From assembly GCF_000025965.1 (NCBI RefSeq), contig NC_006513.1:3837400-3901399 (forward strand): 64,000 bases of DNA, in the 5' to 3' direction. Position numbers and translations under genes: made by a program. The first letter of the stretch is position 1. Every line of letters begins with the position of its first letter. Shown here in pieces: positions 61,019 to 64,000 of this stretch. The DNA is from Aromatoleum aromaticum EbN1. GTDB taxonomy: Bacteria; Pseudomonadota; Gammaproteobacteria; Burkholderiales; Rhodocyclaceae. Below the pieces are notes generated by a model. The model had not been told where the DNA came from and did not search any database. It saw nothing but the letters and a program-made list of their open reading frames with translations.

Positions 61019-64000
61019 ATGGATACGCTGGATACCTTGCTCGACGCCCCATCCGATCTCCCGACGACCGACGCTCGCCCTGCACTGCCGCGCCCGACGC
61101 TGGTCCGCTGGCAACCCTTGCGCCTCGGCCTTGTCGAGCTGTTCCACTACGACAGCGAGGAATTCTGGTTCCGTGACGGCCACCTGCTGCTGCGCGGCAA
61201 CAACGGCACGGGCAAGTCCAAGGTGCTGTCGCTGACCCTGCCCTTCCTGTTCGATGCCCAGCTCAAGCCCTCGCGTATCGAACCCGATGGCGACGCCGGC
61301 AAGAAGATGGCGTGGAACCTGCTGCTCGGCAAGCTCGACCGCCGTATCGGCTATGCCTGGATCGAGTTCGGCCGCATCGCCGACGATGGCGAAGCCCACT
61401 ATCTGACTCTCGGCTGCGGCCTCTCGGCGGCAGCGGCAAGGGCACAGGTCGATGCGTGGTTCTTCGTCCTCGAAAAGCGACGCATCGGCGAAGACCTGTG
61501 GCTCACCAGCCCGGCGCGCAACGTGCTCACGCGCGAGCGGCTGAAAGAAGCATTGCACGAGCACGGCCAGATGTTCGATACCGCCACCGCATACCGCCGC
61601 GCGGTCGACGAGCGCCTGTTCCAGCTCGGCGCCGTCCGTTATGCGGCCCTGATGGACACCCTGGTCCAGTTGCGCCAGCCGCAACTGTCCAAGAAACCCG
61701 ACGAAGGCAACCTATCCGACGCGCTGACCGAGGCGCTGCCACCGCTGTCGGCCGAACTGCTGACCGACGTCGCCGACGCCCTCAACCAGCTCGAGGAATA
61801 CCGCTGCGAGCTGCAGGATTACGAAGCGCTCGCGAAGGCCGTCGGCCAGTTCAACCAGCGCTACCAGCGTTACGCCGCGATCAACGCGCGGCGCCAGGCC
61901 CGCGGCCTGCGCAGCGCGCAGAGCGGCTATGACACCGCCAGCCGCAGCCTCAACGAGGCGCGCACCGACTTGCAGGCCGCGCAGCACGCCGAGGCGCAGG
62001 CGCAGAGCCGCCTCGATGCCGCGGAGGCCGCACTGCTCGCCGGCCGCACCCGCCTCGACCAGCTGCAGTCCGACCCGGCGATGAAGGACGCGAATCGCCT
62101 GAACCAGGCCGAGCGCGACGCCGTGGCGCGAACCGCCGACCTCGCCGATGCGACGCGCATGAGCGCCGAGGCAACGGCCCGCCTCGAGCGCGAACAGCGG
62201 GCGCTCGACGAACGCGGCGCGCGCCGGACACAGGCCGAAGAGTCCCTCGCCACGGCACGCGAGGGCGTCGCCGCGGCGGCGCTGGCCAGTGGCATAGGCG
62301 AGCCGTGGCGAGTGAATCCGCTGGCGGCGCTACCGGCGGCCGAACTGGCGACGCTCGGCGACCTCCCCCTCGACACCGCGCGCCAGGATCTGCGCCAGGT
62401 AACACAGGTTCGACGCGAACAGCTCGCCTTGGTACAGCGCCGCGTCAGCGAAGTGGCGCAGGCCGAGGCCACCCACGCAGGCCGGCAGCAGGCCCGTGAC
62501 GAACGCCTGGACGAAGCCGAAGCGGCCGCCGCCCGCCGGAGCGCCGCCGACGCCGCGATCGAGACCGAAGGCAGCCGCGTCGTCGATGCCTGGCAGGCGC
62601 ACTTCGCGAACCTGCAGGTGCTGCAGGTGGCTGAGCCGCCGCTGCCCGCCCTGGCCTCATGGGTCGCCGGCCTGCAAGGCGACAACCCGGCCCGTGTCGC
62701 CTTGTCGTCCGCCCAGCAGCGCGCCGCCGACCATCTGGCCCAGCAGCGCGCCGGGCACCTCGTCGCGCAGAAAATCCTGCACGACGAGCAAGCGGCGCTG
62801 CACACCGAGCACGAGCGGCTCGCCCAGGGCGAAGACGCCGCTCCGCCGCCGCCGTATACCCGCACCGCCGAGGCGCGAAAGCAACGTGCGGGCGCGCCGC
62901 TATGGCAGCTGGTCGATTTTCGCGAGCACGTCGACGCCGCCCAGCGCGCCGGCCTCGAAGCTGCGCTCGAAGCGGCAGGACTCCTCGACGCCTGGGTCAC
63001 CGCTGATGGACGACTGCAGGCAGCCGAGGGTGCGCCGCCCCTGCACGACACCCAGTGGACGGAACGACCGCACCAGGGCGCCTCGCTCGCCGCGTGGCTC
63101 GCCCCGTCCGCCGTTGCCGCAGTGCCCGTCGTCGACGCCGCGCTGCTGACGCGGCTGCTCGAAGGCATTGCCTGCTCCGCGCACGACGACGGCCGGGCCG
63201 AAGGCTGGCTTGCCCCCGACGGCCGCTTTCGCCTCGGCGCCTTGGCGGGGGCGTGGGCCAAACCGCAGGCCACCTACATCGGCTACGCTGCCCGCACCGC
63301 CGCACGTGCGCGACGGCTCGCCGAGATCGATCTTCGCCTGGGCGAGATCGCCGACGCATCGCGCCGGACCGACGACGCGCTGGCCGAGCTCGCCCGGCAG
63401 CAGGAGCGGGCGGCCGCCGAATGGCAGGGTGCACCGTCCGACGAGAGCCTGCGCGCCGCCCACGCCGACGCCGCAGCCCGCGAGCGCGAGTTCCAGACTG
63501 CGAAGAACCGGCTCGACGAAGCCGATCGCCAGCTGCGCGCAGCCAGCGACGCCTTGCAAAGCCGCCGCGATGCGCTGGCAGCCGACGCGGCCGACCTGCG
63601 CCTGCCCACCGACGCCGCGGCACTGGAAGCCGTCGGCGCCGCACTGCTGCATTTCGGCGAGACCCTGCACGGGCTATTCCAGGCCGTGCAGGAATTGCGC
63701 CTGGCGGCAACCGAACTGGCCCGCCAGCAAGAGCGGACACGCGAAACCGAAGCCGACGCCCTCCGGCGCGCCGAGCACCTCACCGAGCGCCGCCGGCAGG
63801 CCGACGAGGCTCAGGTGCGGCTGGCCACCTTGCGCGAATCGATCGGCGCGCAGGTCGATGAATTGCAGAAGCGGCTGCGCGAGGCACGCGCCGCAGTGAG
63901 CGACGGCGATCGCCATGTGAAGGCCGCAGGCGAATCCCTGCGCACCGCCGGCGAGGCACGCGCCCGCGGCGAACAGAAGGTGCTCGACGCCGACGCCACC
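61019..64000 (+). CDS. jetC: Wadjet JetC-like SMC ATPase (TIGR02680), 3' end cut by window
   Basis: The frame runs from ATG 61019 to the window end, 994 residues, without a stop. The Walker A motif GNNGTGKS is at residues 60-67 after HLLLR; a conserved block (FDAQLKPSRIEPDGDAGKKMAWNLLLG) follows, then long Ala/Arg/Glu-rich coiled coils (about 270-560 and 760-994) around a hinge-like region (GAPLWQLVDFREHV, about 620-680). The order and composition match the SMC/MukB-like ATPase of TIGR02680 type. The C-terminal Walker B and signature, and the JetD nuclease gene (DUF2399/DUF3323, TIGR02679), should lie beyond the window. No clear ribosome site precedes the start. Confidence 0.85.
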   Translation, partial: MDTLDTLLDAPSDLPTTDARPALPRPTLVRWQPLRLGLVELFHYDSEEFWFRDGHLLLRGNNGTGKSKVLSLTLPFLFDAQLKPSRIEPDGDAGKKMAWNLLLGKLDRRIGYAWIEFGRIADDGEAHYLTLGCGLSAAAARAQVDAWFFVLEKRRIGEDLWLTSPARNVLTRERLKEALHEHGQMFDTATAYRRAVDERLFQLGAVRYAALMDTLVQLRQPQLSKKPDEGNLSDALTEALPPLSAELLTDVADALNQLEEYRCELQDYEALAKAVGQFNQRYQRYAAINARRQARGLRSAQSGYDTASRSLNEARTDLQAAQHAEAQAQSRLDAAEAALLAGRTRLDQLQSDPAMKDANRLNQAERDAVARTADLADATRMSAEATARLEREQRALDERGARRTQAEESLATAREGVAAAALASGIGEPWRVNPLAALPAAELATLGDLPLDTARQDLRQVTQVRREQLALVQRRVSEVAQAEATHAGRQQARDERLDEAEAAAARRSAADAAIETEGSRVVDAWQAHFANLQVLQVAEPPLPALASWVAGLQGDNPARVALSSAQQRAADHLAQQRAGHLVAQKILHDEQAALHTEHERLAQGEDAAPPPPYTRTAEARKQRAGAPLWQLVDFREHVDAAQRAGLEAALEAAGLLDAWVTADGRLQAAEGAPPLHDTQWTERPHQGASLAAWLAPSAVAAVPVVDAALLTRLLEGIACSAHDDGRAEGWLAPDGRFRLGALAGAWAKPQATYIGYAARTAARARRLAEIDLRLGEIADASRRTDDALAELARQQERAAAEWQGAPSDESLRAAHADAAAREREFQTAKNRLDEADRQLRAASDALQSRRDALAADAADLRLPTDAAALEAVGAALLHFGETLHGLFQAVQELRLAATELARQQERTRETEADALRRAEHLTERRRQADEAQVRLATLRESIGAQVDELQKRLREARAAVSDGDRHVKAAGESLRTAGEARARGEQKVLDADAT

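Overview
The window is GC-rich (roughly two thirds G+C by eye) and densely coded. It looks like a chromosomal segment of a betaproteobacterium of the Rhodocyclales type (Azoarcus/Aromatoleum/Thauera). This rests on the mix of housekeeping genes and on a fatty/aromatic acyl-CoA gene cluster, a phenylpyruvate-decarboxylase-like enzyme and many sensory proteins; no rRNA or tRNA was available to confirm it. Several coding regions reported here run off the window ends or are broken.

Layout. 0-1.2 kb: end of a BCP-type peroxiredoxin, then the 3' halves of an AraC-type regulator and a methyltransferase, joined head to head as if one deletion removed both 5' halves of a divergent pair. 1.3-6.6 kb: a three-gene signalling operon (PAS histidine kinase, single-domain response regulator, REC-GAF-GGDEF-EAL protein). 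6.8-13 kb: radA, a LysR regulator, lplT, and the overlapping tsaB-rimI-uracil-DNA glycosylase operon. 13.1-17.5 kb: an OmpR/EnvZ pair, then yciB, a YciI-like gene, bolA and a PpiC-type foldase. 17.5-25.9 kb: an acyl-CoA catabolic cluster (acyl-CoA dehydrogenase, etfA, etfB, enoyl-CoA hydratase, acyl-CoA synthetase) with a divergent TetR regulator, an orphan CbiM-like membrane protein and tatD. 25.9-29.5 kb: an Mla-type lipid transport operon. 29.5-35.5 kb: divergent ppx and ppk (with a Pho-box-like promoter) and a synthetase-type relA. 35.6-44.1 kb: a transporter, mtfA, a host-attachment family protein, a YbaK deacylase, a glutathione transferase, thpR-ispF-ispD, a ThDP decarboxylase and an Epd/GAPDH. 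44.4-52 kb: an MgtC-DUF4010 protein, the three-gene AmmeMemoRadiSam set and mfd. 52-57 kb: an accessory-looking stretch with a truncated NTF2-like fragment, a pyrimidine-dimer glycosylase, small membrane proteins, a fructosamine kinase and a glycosyltransferase broken at a seven-base homopolymer.

57.2-64 kb: the most unusual part. A HigB toxin and HigA antitoxin are read as one fused protein. HigA keeps an internal ribosome-binding site, and a perfect 17-bp palindrome lies just upstream of the fusion. Divergent from it, across a 136-bp intergenic region containing that palindrome, starts an operon of DUF2397 (TIGR02677), DUF2398 (TIGR02678) and a large coiled-coil ATPase (TIGR02680 type). This is a Wadjet-type SMC anti-plasmid defence system; the window ends inside the ATPase, and the nuclease subunit (JetD) is expected beyond it.
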